This document shows positions 13,461-22,311 of a stretch of DNA of 64,000 bases, in pieces. The notes beneath the pieces are model-generated. The model saw only the letters and a program-made list of their open reading frames with translations. It did not search any database and was not told where the DNA came from. This stretch comes from an uncultured Roseobacter sp. (GTDB lineage Bacteria; Pseudomonadota; Alphaproteobacteria; Rhodobacterales; Rhodobacteraceae). The translations under genes and the position numbers were made by a program. The stretch covers positions 186,001 through 250,000 of the forward strand of contig NZ_CANKYM010000002.1 in the NCBI RefSeq assembly GCF_947488185.1. Reading direction: 5' to 3'. Each line of letters opens with the position of its first letter. Position 1 is the stretch's first letter.

Positions 13461-13625
13461 ATGTTCACCATACTTTCAGATACGATAAAAATTGCAACCC
13501 TGCAGCGGACCTGGAATAGCCGCCGCGACTATCCGGAGGTCAACGGTTTGATGGCCGAGATGGAGCGCCGAGCGGGCCATAGAACAGGGCGGTGGGCACG
13601 TTCAGACGGGCGCGGCCGGCGCTGA
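13461..13625 (+). CDS. Small hypothetical protein, divergent from the lysR gene
   Basis: 54 residues, starting MFTILSDTIK and ending in an Arg/Gly-rich tail. An ideal ribosome-binding site (CGAGGAGAACAAC-ATG) supports translation. The segment LQRTWNSRRDYPEV loosely resembles DUF1127 (YjiS-like) proteins, which carry an aromatic/Arg-rich helix, but the C-terminus does not match that family well. It is transcribed away from the LysR gene and so is a plausible target. I cannot assign a function. Confidence 0.6.
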   Translation: MFTILSDTIKIATLQRTWNSRRDYPEVNGLMAEMERRAGHRTGRWARSDGRGRR

Positions 13626-13666
13626 ACCCTGAGTGGTTTGACTGTGGCGGGCGTGGCGGTGAGGCG

Positions 13667-14242
13667 CTATTCGACCGTGTCGATGTAAAGTTTTACCGCC
13701 GCATACCAATCCGCGTAGGTGCGGATCTCCTCGTTGGTCAGATCGGCCGCGATCTCGCTCATGATCTCATGGGTGCGCTGCCCGGCACGAAACGCCTTGA
13801 GCTGCGTGTCGATGTAGATGTTGGTCTCGCCCGCGAGGTTTGGCACATCATCCGCCAGATGCATGCCATCCGCCCCGTGACAGGCCACGCAAAGCGCCGG
13901 GGCATTTGCCGGGTCCGCAGTCAGCTCGGCCCGTGCTGCGTGCCCGCCGTACCAGGCCGCCAGGTCGGCGATCTGCTGGTCGCTGAGGTTGGCGGCGACG
14001 ATGGTCATCATCTCGTGTTCACGCGTGCCGTCGCGAAAGGCGGTGAGTTGGTCCCGCAGATAGCTCTCGGGCTCACCGCCGATATGCGGCGCAATCGGGA
14101 TCGTGGCGAACCCATCCGCGCCGTGACAGGTGCGACATTGGCCCGAGATCTTGCGGCCCGCATCGCGGTCCCCCACGATCTCGGCGGCCAAGGGTCCGGC
14201 GCACAAAAGCGCGCCGGACATGATCATGTGAAACAGCTTCAC
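13667..14242 (-). CDS. Di-haem cytochrome c (c4-like)
   Basis: 191 residues with a signal peptide (cleavage near AAE at 20-21) and two class I haem-binding sites, CRTCH at 36-40 and CVACH at 118-122. Each is followed by a cytochrome c fold with a late Met ligand candidate (HEMMTIV and HEIMSEI). The two halves are clearly duplicated, as in cytochrome c4. Its ATG overlaps the stop of the PQQ-type dehydrogenase by 4 nt, so it is likely the electron acceptor of that periplasmic enzyme. Confidence 0.9.
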   Translation of the reverse strand: MKLFHMIMSGALLCAGPLAAEIVGDRDAGRKISGQCRTCHGADGFATIPIAPHIGGEPESYLRDQLTAFRDGTREHEMMTIVAANLSDQQIADLAAWYGGHAARAELTADPANAPALCVACHGADGMHLADDVPNLAGETNIYIDTQLKAFRAGQRTHEIMSEIAADLTNEEIRTYADWYAAVKLYIDTVE

Positions 14243-15492
14243 CGGGTGTAGGCGATGCGCCAGATCGCACCCGCGAAATCGTCCGAAACCAGCATCGAGC
14301 CGTCTTTCAGGAAGGCGATGTCCATGGGCCGCCCGCGATACTCTCCAGTCTCCTCGTTCAGCCAGCCATCCGCAAAGACCTGCGCTTCGACGGCATCGCC
14401 GGTTTCGGGATCAAGCGCCGTGAACATCACCCGCGCACCCACCGGCGTGGTACGGTTCCACGACCCGTGCTGCGCCCAGAAAATACCACCCTGGTAGGCG
14501 TCGGGGAAGCTGTTGCCCTCGTAGAACTTCATGCCCAGATCCGCCGCATGCGCGGTCAGCTCCAGCTGCGGTTCAATGAAAGTGACGCCTTCGGGACGTG
14601 GATGCTCACTCTCGGACATGATCTCGACGCGCGAATTGGTCCAGGGAAAGCCAAAGTGCTGGCCCGCTTCGGTCTGCCGGTTCAACTCACCGGGCGGAAT
14701 GTCATCGCCCATGCCATCGACCTGGTTGTCGGTCCACCACAGCTCGCCCGTCTCGGGGTGGAAGTCCTGGCCCACGGAGTTGCGCACGCCACGCGTATAG
14801 ACCTCGCGGCCCGTGCCGTCAGTGTTGATGCGGATAATGCCGCCGATGCCGATCTTGTCGTACATCTCGACCTTCTCCGCGGGCTGCACATTGTGGGGCT
14901 GGCCCAGTGAGATATAGAGCTTGCCGTCCGGGCCCACGTCACAGACCCGCGCGGTGTGGTTGAAGCTCTCTTCCTCTGTCGGCACCAGGTCGCCCTGCGC
15001 GACCACAACGGCGACCGCAGGGTCGGGCCCTTCAAAGAAGAATTCCGCTGCCGGGAAATTCAACACCCTGTTGCGCTCGGCAATGAAGAGGAAGCCATCC
15101 TTTGAAAAGCACGGCCCATTCGGAATGTCGAAAGTGATCGATGGTGCGAAGTCCTTGACCTCATCCGCCACGCGGTTGCGGTCACGGTCCACTACGGACC
15201 AGACCTTGTCCTTGCGGGTGCCCACGAAGGTCACCGTGCCTTGCGGCGCCACCGCCATCGAACGCGCGTCCGGCACAACCGCATAGAGGCTCACCTCGAA
15301 CCCATCTGGCACGTTGATATGGGGGATGATGTTACTGAGTGCTTCTGCTCGATCTCCGGATTGATCGATCATTGTGAAGGTCGCATCGGTGCGCTGCATG
15401 TTGGATAACTTGTCCATGTTATCCTGGGCAGCGGCGTTACCGGCGATTACCGCGCCGAGCGCGGCACCTAAGGCCACATTAATCAATGTCAT
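14239..15492 (-). CDS. PQQ-dependent sugar dehydrogenase-like protein (soluble GDH/sorbosone dehydrogenase family)
   Basis: 417 residues with an N-terminal signal peptide (cut near NAAAQ). The body is a six-bladed beta-propeller of the GSDH/sorbosone dehydrogenase type: VPDGFEVSLYA at the start, then SLGQPHNVQP, TRGVRNSVGQDFHPETGELWWTDN, and FWAQHGSWNRTTP. The HGSWNR segment and the RN..D residues line the PQQ site in relatives. It probably oxidises an aldose or alcohol in the periplasm and passes electrons to the overlapping cytochrome c gene product. GGGAGGA lies 5 nt upstream of the start. Substrate and PQQ dependence are inferred. Confidence 0.85.
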   Translation of the reverse strand: MTLINVALGAALGAVIAGNAAAQDNMDKLSNMQRTDATFTMIDQSGDRAEALSNIIPHINVPDGFEVSLYAVVPDARSMAVAPQGTVTFVGTRKDKVWSVVDRDRNRVADEVKDFAPSITFDIPNGPCFSKDGFLFIAERNRVLNFPAAEFFFEGPDPAVAVVVAQGDLVPTEEESFNHTARVCDVGPDGKLYISLGQPHNVQPAEKVEMYDKIGIGGIIRINTDGTGREVYTRGVRNSVGQDFHPETGELWWTDNQVDGMGDDIPPGELNRQTEAGQHFGFPWTNSRVEIMSESEHPRPEGVTFIEPQLELTAHAADLGMKFYEGNSFPDAYQGGIFWAQHGSWNRTTPVGARVMFTALDPETGDAVEAQVFADGWLNEETGEYRGRPMDIAFLKDGSMLVSDDFAGAIWRIAYTR

Positions 15493-15801
15493 GAATTCCT
15501 CCCAGATTTTATGTTTCAGATGCCTCTCTCAGTAGGTTTAATCCTCTTTCGACTGCCGTCCGGCCATAACATCAACAAAGACAAATTCTGTCAACAACCG
15601 CCGCGTGCAGGTGTTTGGGGCCGGAAAGCTGATGACTTCGATCCCTTTCAGATGGACAGGAAGGGTGGGGATCGGTGCCCATTTATGCGCAGTCCTTCGA
15701 CAAGGATTTACAAGGCGCCGGAAACCGGCACCGCACCCCGAGTAGATTCCGTGTCGATTATTTGAAATAGCACTGTCTGCGAGGGTGCCAAGGCAGCCGG
15801 A
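15493..15801. other. Intergenic region between the PQQ dehydrogenase and prs
   Basis: 309 bp. It holds the upstream region of the dehydrogenase/cytochrome operon on the right and the 3' flank of prs on the left of that operon. I see no credible gene, RNA gene or clear terminator here; one short plus-strand frame has no ribosome-binding site or similarity I recognise. Confidence 0.5.
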
Positions 15802-16821
15802 TTACTCCGCCGCGTAGGTTCCGTCGTAGATCGGGCTGAGCGTCTCCGCCTCGAAGAGCGAGGAGACGGAGGTGCCGCTCCAGATGTTCAGGATCGCCTG
15901 GGCAAACACCGGCGCGGTGGGCACGACGCGGATGTTCGGAGCCTTCTGGATGGCCTCGGTGGGGGCAATGGAATCCGTGATGACCAGCGATTTCATCACT
16001 GAGTTGGTCACCCGCTCCACCGCCGGGCCGGACATGATGCCGTGTGTGATGTAGGAGTGCACTTCCTTGGCCCCGTTTTCGATCAGAACTTCGGCCGCCT
16101 TACAGAGCGTGCCAGCCGTGTCACACATATCATCCACGATCAGGCAGGTTTTCCCCTTCACGTTACCTATGACTGTCATTTCCGCAACCTCTCCGGGTTT
16201 CTCACGGCGTTTATCCACAATCGCGAGGGGGGAGTTGATCCGCTTTGCCAACTCGCGCGCACGCGCGACACCGCCGACATCGGGTGAGACGATCATCAGC
16301 TCGTTCATGCGCTTTTTGAACGTCGTTCGGATATCCAGCGCAAAAATCGGCGAGGCATAGAGGTTGTCCACTGGAATGTCGAAAAATCCTTGAATCTGAG
16401 CGGCATGCAGGTCCATCGTCAGCACCCGCTCAATGCCCGTGCCCACCAGCATGTTGGCGACCAGCTTGGCGGTAATCGGGGTGCGCGCCTTGGTGCGTCG
16501 GTCCTGCCGGGCGTAGCCGAAATAGGGTAACACCGCGGTGACCCGCGCTGCTGAAGACCGGCGCAGCGCATCGGCCATGATCAGCAGTTCCATCAGATTG
16601 TCATTGGCCGGGTTCGAGGTTGACTGCAGGATGAACATATCCTCACCGCGCACGTTCTCGAAGACCTCCACGAAAATCTCGCCGTCGTTGAAGCGCTCGA
16701 CCCGCGCGTCCACCAATCCAACCTGCTTGCCTCGATGCATCGACATGCGCCGCGCGATGGCGTTGGCCAAGGGCATATTGGCATTGCCAGCGATCAGTTT
16801 TGGTTCTTGGACTTGGGGCAT
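15802..16821 (-). CDS. prs: Ribose-phosphate pyrophosphokinase
   Basis: Makes PRPP from ribose 5-phosphate and ATP for purine, pyrimidine, His, Trp and NAD synthesis. 339 residues from the ATG at 16821. The flexible-loop region reads [34 protein letters not shown] and the PRPP-binding [13 protein letters not shown] follow. The frame extends 29 codons further, but AGGAA lies 9 nt before 16821 and homologues begin [10 protein letters not shown]. Divergent from the HCCA isomerase gene. Confidence 0.96.
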   Translation of the reverse strand: MPQVQEPKLIAGNANMPLANAIARRMSMHRGKQVGLVDARVERFNDGEIFVEVFENVRGEDMFILQSTSNPANDNLMELLIMADALRRSSAARVTAVLPYFGYARQDRRTKARTPITAKLVANMLVGTGIERVLTMDLHAAQIQGFFDIPVDNLYASPIFALDIRTTFKKRMNELMIVSPDVGGVARARELAKRINSPLAIVDKRREKPGEVAEMTVIGNVKGKTCLIVDDMCDTAGTLCKAAEVLIENGAKEVHSYITHGIMSGPAVERVTNSVMKSLVITDSIAPTEAIQKAPNIRVVPTAPVFAQAILNIWSGTSVSSLFEAETLSPIYDGTYAAE

Positions 16822-16937
16822 ATTGAACATTTCCTGAAGAGCAGCGGGGGAAGTTTGTGACAGATTCGTGATGTTGACTTCACCTAACACGGCCTTACCA
16901 ATCGGCAAAGAACCTCACACCTGTCAGGAGCCTCAAA

Positions 16938-17537
16938 ATGGCGCATATCAACCTCTTTTTCTCTACGCTCTCCCCCTATGCCTACCTGGCCGGGAATAGG
17001 GCCGAGGAAGTTGTCGCAAAGCACGGGGCAACACTGACCTATAAACCCTTTGACATCATGGCGTTGTTCCCGCGGACAGGGGGGACGTCGCCCAAGGACC
17101 GGCATTTCAGCCGTGTGGAGTACCGGGCACAGGAACTGGTGCGTCAGGCCAAGAAGCTGAACATGCCGTTCAACCTGAAGCCTGCGCATTGGCCGACCAA
17201 CGGTGCGCCGTCGTCCTATGCTTTCATCGCGGCGCAAAACGCCGGAGGGGGCGATCTGGGCAAGCTGATGTTCGCGATCTGCCGGGCTGTCTGGGCGGAA
17301 GACAAGGATATCGCCGAAGACGCGGTCGTGCGCGCCTGTCTGGAGGAGGCTGGCTTTGATCCGACGCTTGCCGACAGCGGGTTGCTGGAGGGCGCGGAAA
17401 CCTATGCGGCCAATCTGGAAGAAGCTGTTGAGCGCGGCGTCTTCGGATCACCTTTCTATATCACGGACAGCGGTCAGCGGTTCTGGGGGCAGGACCGGAT
17501 CGATGACCTGGACGCGCATCTCGCCGGTAGGATATGA
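16938..17537 (+). CDS. 2-hydroxychromene-2-carboxylate isomerase-like protein (DsbA superfamily)
   Basis: 199 residues of the thioredoxin-fold NahD/kappa-GST-like family. FSTLSPYAYLA near the N-terminus carries the Ser used to activate glutathione in HCCA isomerases, and FGSPFYI with FWGQDRIDDL are typical C-terminal motifs. CAGGAGCC precedes the ATG. The next gene, an alpha/beta hydrolase, overlaps by 4 nt. No naphthalene pathway is nearby, so the real substrate is likely something else, with glutathione as cofactor. Confidence 0.88.
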   Translation: MAHINLFFSTLSPYAYLAGNRAEEVVAKHGATLTYKPFDIMALFPRTGGTSPKDRHFSRVEYRAQELVRQAKKLNMPFNLKPAHWPTNGAPSSYAFIAAQNAGGGDLGKLMFAICRAVWAEDKDIAEDAVVRACLEEAGFDPTLADSGLLEGAETYAANLEEAVERGVFGSPFYITDSGQRFWGQDRIDDLDAHLAGRI

Positions 17538-18328
17538 CCCCAGCGCCCAGGACCCATGCCCGGACGTTCGGGCATGGGAGCAGAGCGGCTCTGGCGATCC
17601 ATTGCACGCTTGCGCATTCAGGCGCCTGGCGTGCTTTGGGTGCGGCATTGGAAGACCATTGTACGCTCACCGCGATTGATCTGCCCAGTCATGGCAAGAG
17701 CGACGACTGTGACCCGCAACGCGATTTGCACGCGCAATGCAGAGATGCTGCACTGGCGCATCTTTCGGATCCTGTGGATGTCATCGGCCATTCTTTCGGG
17801 GCAACGGTCGCGTTGAGAGTTGCGGTTGAATACCCGCATCTGGTGCGCAGTCTGACTTTGATCGAGCCGGTATTTTTTGCGACTGCCAAGGCGGATGCAC
17901 CCGAGGCGATGGCTGCGCATGAAGTCGAGGCGGCGCCCTATTTTTCCGCGCTGGCGCAGGGGGACACCACGAGGGCAGCGCGGCTTTTCAACCGGTTCTG
18001 GGGTGACGGCACGAAATGGGACGATATTCCTGACGGGACGCGCCGCTATATGGCGGACCGGATGCACATCGTGCCAAGGCAGGCCGATGCCATTATAGAG
18101 GACAATGCCCGGATCATGGCGCCCGGTGCTCTGGCTAAGGCCGCGATGCCAACCCTGCTGATCCAGGGAGATCAGACGGCTGACATCATCGATGCGGTCA
18201 ACAAAAGTCTGGCGGCGAGGATGCCAAATGCCAGACGGGCCTGGATCACGGGTGCCGGGCACATGGCGCCCATTACTCATCCGCAGGCGGTGGCAGGTGA
18301 AATCCTAAAGCTGGTCGAAATGGCTTAG
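17534..18328 (+). CDS. Alpha/beta-fold hydrolase
   Basis: 264 residues. The nucleophile elbow is GHSFGATVA, an acidic residue candidate lies near LLIQGDQTADI, and the catalytic His is in GAGHMAPITHP. The lid region is short. It overlaps the preceding HCCA isomerase-like gene by 4 nt (ATGA), so the two are translationally coupled. The 3' end overlaps the convergent threonine aldolase gene by 24 nt. Substrate unknown. Confidence 0.85.
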   Translation: MTPAPRTHARTFGHGSRAALAIHCTLAHSGAWRALGAALEDHCTLTAIDLPSHGKSDDCDPQRDLHAQCRDAALAHLSDPVDVIGHSFGATVALRVAVEYPHLVRSLTLIEPVFFATAKADAPEAMAAHEVEAAPYFSALAQGDTTRAARLFNRFWGDGTKWDDIPDGTRRYMADRMHIVPRQADAIIEDNARIMAPGALAKAAMPTLLIQGDQTADIIDAVNKSLAARMPNARRAWITGAGHMAPITHPQAVAGEILKLVEMA

Positions 18329-19351
18329 GAAAAGGTCGATCTGTTCTGCGCTGATCGACCAATCGCAGACCAGACGTGCGGCCAGCATTTCCTCCGGGTC
18401 GTCTCCCGCCAGCGACCCTTCCCAGATGTAGTAGTGCGCTCCCGCGTCATGCAGCCGTTGATGGATGCGCCGCGGGAACCGGGCAAAGATCATGTTGGCT
18501 TGCGGCTCGTGCAGGAATTCTGCCCCCCTGTCGCGGAGGCCCTGCGCCAGACGCGTGGCGTTTTCATTGGCGGCCCGGGCGGCCGTTAGCCAGGTGTCTT
18601 CTTCCAGATAGCCCACCATCTGCGCCGAGAGATACCGGTGCTTGGAGAAAAGATGCGCGCCGCGTTTGCGTCTCAACTCGAATTCCCAGGCCTTGGACGG
18701 CTCGAAAAAGACAACGGCTTCCACGCCGAGACAGCCGTTCTTGGTGCCGCCGAAACTGACCACATCGACACCGGCTTTCCACGTCATGTCAGCCGCTGAA
18801 CAGCCCAGAGCAACCAACGCATTGGCAAAGCGTGCGCCGTCCAGATGTACCGGCAGATCAAAGGATTTCGCCACGGCTGTCAGGGCGCGCAATTCGTCCA
18901 ATGTGTACACGCTGCCGCGTTCCGTCACCTGGGTGATCGAGACGGGACCACGTTGCGGTCCGTGCACGCCGCGAACCTCTTCCGCCGCAATACGCGCTTG
19001 CAGGGCTTCGGGGGTCATCCTGTCGCCGCCCGGCACAAGGCTCAGCTTGGCGCCCCCGCTGTAAAATTCGGGCGCGTTGCACTCGTCTTCCTGAATATGC
19101 GCGACGTCTGTGCAGAAAACCGTCTGCCAGGGCTGGCTGTAGCAGGCCAATGCCAGCGCGTTTGCCGCTGTTCCGGTTGCGACCAGATAGACGGCTGCCT
19201 CCGGTGCCTCAAAAATTGCACGAATACCGGTGCGCACGTCATCCATGAGCGCATCTGCCCCATAAGGCATTGCGTAGCCTTCATTGGCCGCAAGGACGCG
19301 TTGCATCACCTTCGGATGGCCGGGGCCTGCGTTGTCAGAAGCGAAAAACAT
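18305..19351 (-). CDS. Low-specificity L-threonine aldolase family protein
   Basis: PLP enzyme that cleaves threonine or allo-threonine to glycine and acetaldehyde. 348 residues from ATG 19351; the PLP lysine is Lys204 in SFGGTKNGCLG, and HLDGARFANAL (169-179) holds the PLP-binding Asp. The frame extends 23 codons upstream, but GAGGA lies 9 nt before 19351, FFASDNAGP is the family's N-terminus, and this start overlaps the YcgN stop by 1 nt. Last gene of a ribF-ycgN-aldolase operon. Confidence 0.9.
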   Translation of the reverse strand: MFFASDNAGPGHPKVMQRVLAANEGYAMPYGADALMDDVRTGIRAIFEAPEAAVYLVATGTAANALALACYSQPWQTVFCTDVAHIQEDECNAPEFYSGGAKLSLVPGGDRMTPEALQARIAAEEVRGVHGPQRGPVSITQVTERGSVYTLDELRALTAVAKSFDLPVHLDGARFANALVALGCSAADMTWKAGVDVVSFGGTKNGCLGVEAVVFFEPSKAWEFELRRKRGAHLFSKHRYLSAQMVGYLEEDTWLTAARAANENATRLAQGLRDRGAEFLHEPQANMIFARFPRRIHQRLHDAGAHYYIWEGSLAGDDPEEMLAARLVCDWSISAEQIDLFLSHFDQL

Positions 19352-19821
19352 CAGACAGGTTCCTCTATGATATGCTCTTCCCATTCGTCTTCGGGGATAT
19401 CGAACTCGCTCAACGTCCACCCTTGAACCGACACGCCCGCATCATGCACCGATTGCGCGGTGCCACTGATCAGCGGGTGCCAGTCGGGCAGGGGATCACC
19501 CTGCCACAGCAGACGGTAGGCACAGGTTTCGGGCATCCAATAGGCATGTGTGTCCAGATTGTCGGGCTTGAGCACGATGCAATCCGGCACGAACTGGTGC
19601 CGGTTGTCATAGTGGGCGCAGCGACAGGTGGAATCGTCCAGCAGACGGCAAGCAATGCGGGTCAGGGCAACCGCGCCGCTGTCCTCATCCTCAAGCTTGT
19701 TCAGACAGCATTTCCCGCAGCCGTCGCAAAGCGATTCCCACTCCTTCTGGGTCATCTTTGCAATTGGTTTGCGTTCCCAGAACCGGTCCTTCAACCCGCT
19801 GCGGTCAATCGGGTCGCTCAC
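19351..19821 (-). CDS. YcgN-family cysteine-cluster protein (UPF0260)
   Basis: 156 residues. The CDGCGKCC cluster at 32-39 and further Cys residues (near 58, 67, 80 and 99) form the conserved CxxCxxCC pattern of UPF0260/YkgJ-like proteins, probably a metal or Fe-S site. It overlaps ribF by 4 nt (ATGA) upstream and the threonine aldolase by 1 nt downstream. Molecular function is unknown. Confidence 0.9.
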   Translation of the reverse strand: MSDPIDRSGLKDRFWERKPIAKMTQKEWESLCDGCGKCCLNKLEDEDSGAVALTRIACRLLDDSTCRCAHYDNRHQFVPDCIVLKPDNLDTHAYWMPETCAYRLLWQGDPLPDWHPLISGTAQSVHDAGVSVQGWTLSEFDIPEDEWEEHIIEEPV

Positions 19822-20750
19822 AGCGTGCTCAATATGCTGCGCGCTTTCGCGCTGTCGGCGTCCATCTGGGCGATCAATGCTTCCAGACCGTCAAACTTCT
19901 CTTCAGGGCGCAGATGCTCGACCAGACCGACGGAGAGGGGGGTGCCGTAAAGATCCCCCTTGAAGTCGAAGATGAAGGTCTCCAGATTGGGTCGATTTTC
20001 GCCGAACATCGGCCGCACGCCCATGGAGGCGACGCCGTGGTAGCTGCCCTGATGCGGTCCTTCGAGCACGTCCACAAGCACCGCATAGACGCCGAAGGCA
20101 GGCGGGTGAAGCCCGTCGATCGACATGTTGGCGGTCGGATATCCCAATTCCCGTCCGCGCTGCTCGCCGCCGATCACCGGCCCCTCGATCCGGTGCCAGT
20201 GCCCCAGCATCTTTGCCGCCAGCCGAGGATTGCCATCGCTCAGCGCCGTTCGGATCGCGGTGGAGGAAACCGTATGATCTGAATGCGCAATCAGGGGAGC
20301 GATGGTGACGCCGAACCCCATTTCCTGTCCAAACGCTTGCAGATGCTCAGCCGTCCCGGCACGCCCTTTGCCAAAGCAGAAATCGGCGCCCACGATCACA
20401 TGGCGTAGACCAAACCCATCGGAAATGACCTTGCGCGCGAATTCTTCCGGCGAGAGAGCCGCGAGGGCGGCGTTGAAATTCAGTTCATAGAGCCGTTCCA
20501 CGCCGAGCTTTTCCAATCGGCTTGCGCGCGCTTCGGGGCCCATGAGCCGGAAGGGCGGCGCGTCGGGTGCAAAGAAACTGCGCGGATGCGGCTCAAAAGT
20601 GACGATGCCCAACGGTGCAGCGGGCTCCGCACTGCGTGCCAGATCAATCACCGACTGGTGCCCCAGATGCACGCCGTCAAAGTTGCCAATCGCGGCACTG
20701 GCCCCACGGTTTTCGGGAGCGACAAACTGGTAATCTCGGATGATCTTCAT
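19818..20750 (-). CDS. ribF: Bifunctional riboflavin kinase/FAD synthetase
   Basis: Converts riboflavin to FMN and then FAD. 310 residues: an N-terminal FAD synthetase domain with NFDGVHLGH (23-31) and a C-terminal riboflavin kinase domain with GRELGYPTANM. Length and domain order are standard. First gene of an overlapping operon with YcgN and the threonine aldolase. Confidence 0.95.
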   Translation of the reverse strand: MKIIRDYQFVAPENRGASAAIGNFDGVHLGHQSVIDLARSAEPAAPLGIVTFEPHPRSFFAPDAPPFRLMGPEARASRLEKLGVERLYELNFNAALAALSPEEFARKVISDGFGLRHVIVGADFCFGKGRAGTAEHLQAFGQEMGFGVTIAPLIAHSDHTVSSTAIRTALSDGNPRLAAKMLGHWHRIEGPVIGGEQRGRELGYPTANMSIDGLHPPAFGVYAVLVDVLEGPHQGSYHGVASMGVRPMFGENRPNLETFIFDFKGDLYGTPLSVGLVEHLRPEEKFDGLEALIAQMDADSAKARSILSTL

Positions 20751-20828
20751 CCGTCTTGCCTAGCCGTCACGCGCAGGACACGCAAGCTCGCGCTTACGAT
20801 CCGAGCGGGTCAGACGGGTGCAAAGAAA

Positions 20829-21272
20829 TCAGTCGAATTTGCGGGAGGGTGCCATGACCGTGGCTTCGCCGATCAGGACCTTCTTGCCGTCCACTTCGCA
20901 ATGGCATTCCAGCTTCACGCGGCGCTTCGACACCTCGATGTCGATCACCTTAACCTCGGCATGTACGAGATCACCGGGGCGCACGGGCGCGAGAAACTTC
21001 AAAGACTGCCCCATGTAGACGGTGCCGTGCCCGGGGAGCTGTTCGCCAATTACCGCCGAGATCAACCCGGCGGTCAGCATCCCGTGGGCGATCCGACCCT
21101 GAAAGATCGTGTCGCGGGCGTAGTCATCATCCAGATGCACCGGGTTCCGGTCTGTCGAGATCTGCGCGAACATCTCAATGTCTTCGTCGGTCACAACCTT
21201 CTGCAGGTAGCGCGACATGCCCATTTCGATGTCTTCGATGCAGATCGTGCCGCGGGGCAAATTGTCCAACAT
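20829..21272 (-). CDS. MaoC-family dehydratase (hot-dog fold)
   Basis: 147 residues, a single hot-dog domain. The (R)-specific enoyl-CoA hydratase motif is visible as FAQISTDRNPVHLDDDYARDT, with Asp and His in the catalytic dyad positions, followed by RIAHGMLTAGLIS. GGAAGG lies 6 nt before the ATG. Likely a hydratase for an acyl-CoA intermediate. Two near-identical AT-rich repeats sit just upstream (21300-21339) and may be operators. Confidence 0.9.
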   Translation of the reverse strand: MLDNLPRGTICIEDIEMGMSRYLQKVVTDEDIEMFAQISTDRNPVHLDDDYARDTIFQGRIAHGMLTAGLISAVIGEQLPGHGTVYMGQSLKFLAPVRPGDLVHAEVKVIDIEVSKRRVKLECHCEVDGKKVLIGEATVMAPSRKFD

Positions 21273-21299
21273 GATGACCCTTCCGGTAATTTTCTAATC

Positions 21300-21339
21300 A
21301 TTACGTCGTAATTGTTGAAACTTAATTACTTCGCAATTG
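21300..21339. promoter_or_regulatory. Tandem operator-like repeats upstream of maoC
   Basis: The 15-mer ATTACNTCGNAATTG occurs twice in the same orientation, at 21300-21314 and 21325-21339, a 25-bp period. The first copy contains a perfect palindrome (ATTACG-T-CGTAAT, 21300-21312). They lie 28-67 bp upstream of the maoC start in an AT-rich region, where a promoter would be. The cognate regulator is unknown. Confidence 0.5.
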
Positions 21340-21362
21340 CAGAAAAGCAAGCGAAAAATAGG

Positions 21363-22235
21363 TCAGCGAAGATACCCTATTGTGTAGGTCGGATTGGACA
21401 TTTCTTTTTGTAGATAAGCGGTTAGCGCTTCCGGGTCCGGTTGGGTTTCCGTTTTGGTCTCAGTGGCTGCAAGACCGCCAGAGATGAAGAGCGAATCGAT
21501 ATCTTCGCCCATGGCACCTGCGATGTCCGTCAGAACGCCGTCGCCGATGGCCAGAATGCGGCTGTCGGGGATATCCGTGCCAAGCGCGGAAAGCCTGCGC
21601 CGCGCCAGATCGTAGATCGGCGGATGCGGTTTTCCGAAGTACAGGCTTTCACCGCCCATTTCGGTGTAGAGTTGCGCCAGTGCACCCGCACACCACTCGC
21701 GTTGTTCGCCCCGGTCGACGACAATATCCGGGTTGGCGCAGAGCAGTTTGAGCCTGCGTTGCTTGGCCATGAGGAACTCCGGGCGCATCACCGACGGGTC
21801 GGCCAGTGGATCACGCGGACCGGTACAAACAATGCCCTCCGCCTCTTCCAGCGGTACCATGCGAATGTCCACCGGGTCCTCGACCACCCCAATGGGCTCA
21901 AAAAACTTCTCTTCGCCCGGATAGCCGATGTGCCAGACCTTCTCGCCGACAATGCCGCGGTACATGGCAGAGCGGGCGCTGTCCCCCGACGTGGCAATCG
22001 TGTCCCAACTGTCATCCGGCACCCCAAAGGTGATCAGTTGCTTTTCCACACCTGCCCGTGGGCGGGGCGAGTTGGTGACCAGCACGACCTTGCCCCCCCG
22101 CGCGCGGTAGCTTTGCAGGGCGCTTACGGCCTCGGGCAGGGCGTTAACACCGTTGTGCACGCAACCCCAGAGGTCCACGAAAAGCGCATCATATTGCGCG
22201 GAGATCTCGCTCAGGTGAGTGACAATTCGGTTCAT
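21363..22235 (-). CDS. TIGR01459-family HAD-type hydrolase
   Basis: 290 residues of the class IIA HAD phosphatase type (NagD-like). The nucleophile motif is DALFVDLWGCVHNG, where a DxWG variant replaces DxDG; the Thr motif is VLVTNSPRP and the acidic motif ILAIGDGVLTDIAGA. This set matches TIGR01459, a family prevalent in alphaproteobacteria. GGAG precedes the ATG. The substrate is not known. Confidence 0.88.
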   Translation of the reverse strand: MNRIVTHLSEISAQYDALFVDLWGCVHNGVNALPEAVSALQSYRARGGKVVLVTNSPRPRAGVEKQLITFGVPDDSWDTIATSGDSARSAMYRGIVGEKVWHIGYPGEEKFFEPIGVVEDPVDIRMVPLEEAEGIVCTGPRDPLADPSVMRPEFLMAKQRRLKLLCANPDIVVDRGEQREWCAGALAQLYTEMGGESLYFGKPHPPIYDLARRRLSALGTDIPDSRILAIGDGVLTDIAGAMGEDIDSLFISGGLAATETKTETQPDPEALTAYLQKEMSNPTYTIGYLR

Positions 22236-22311
22236 GGACGGTCTGCTCCTATGGTGTGAGACAGGCGCAGCGGCCCGGCAAGGCCCGGCGCGGGGACGCC
22301 GGGCGCTGAGG

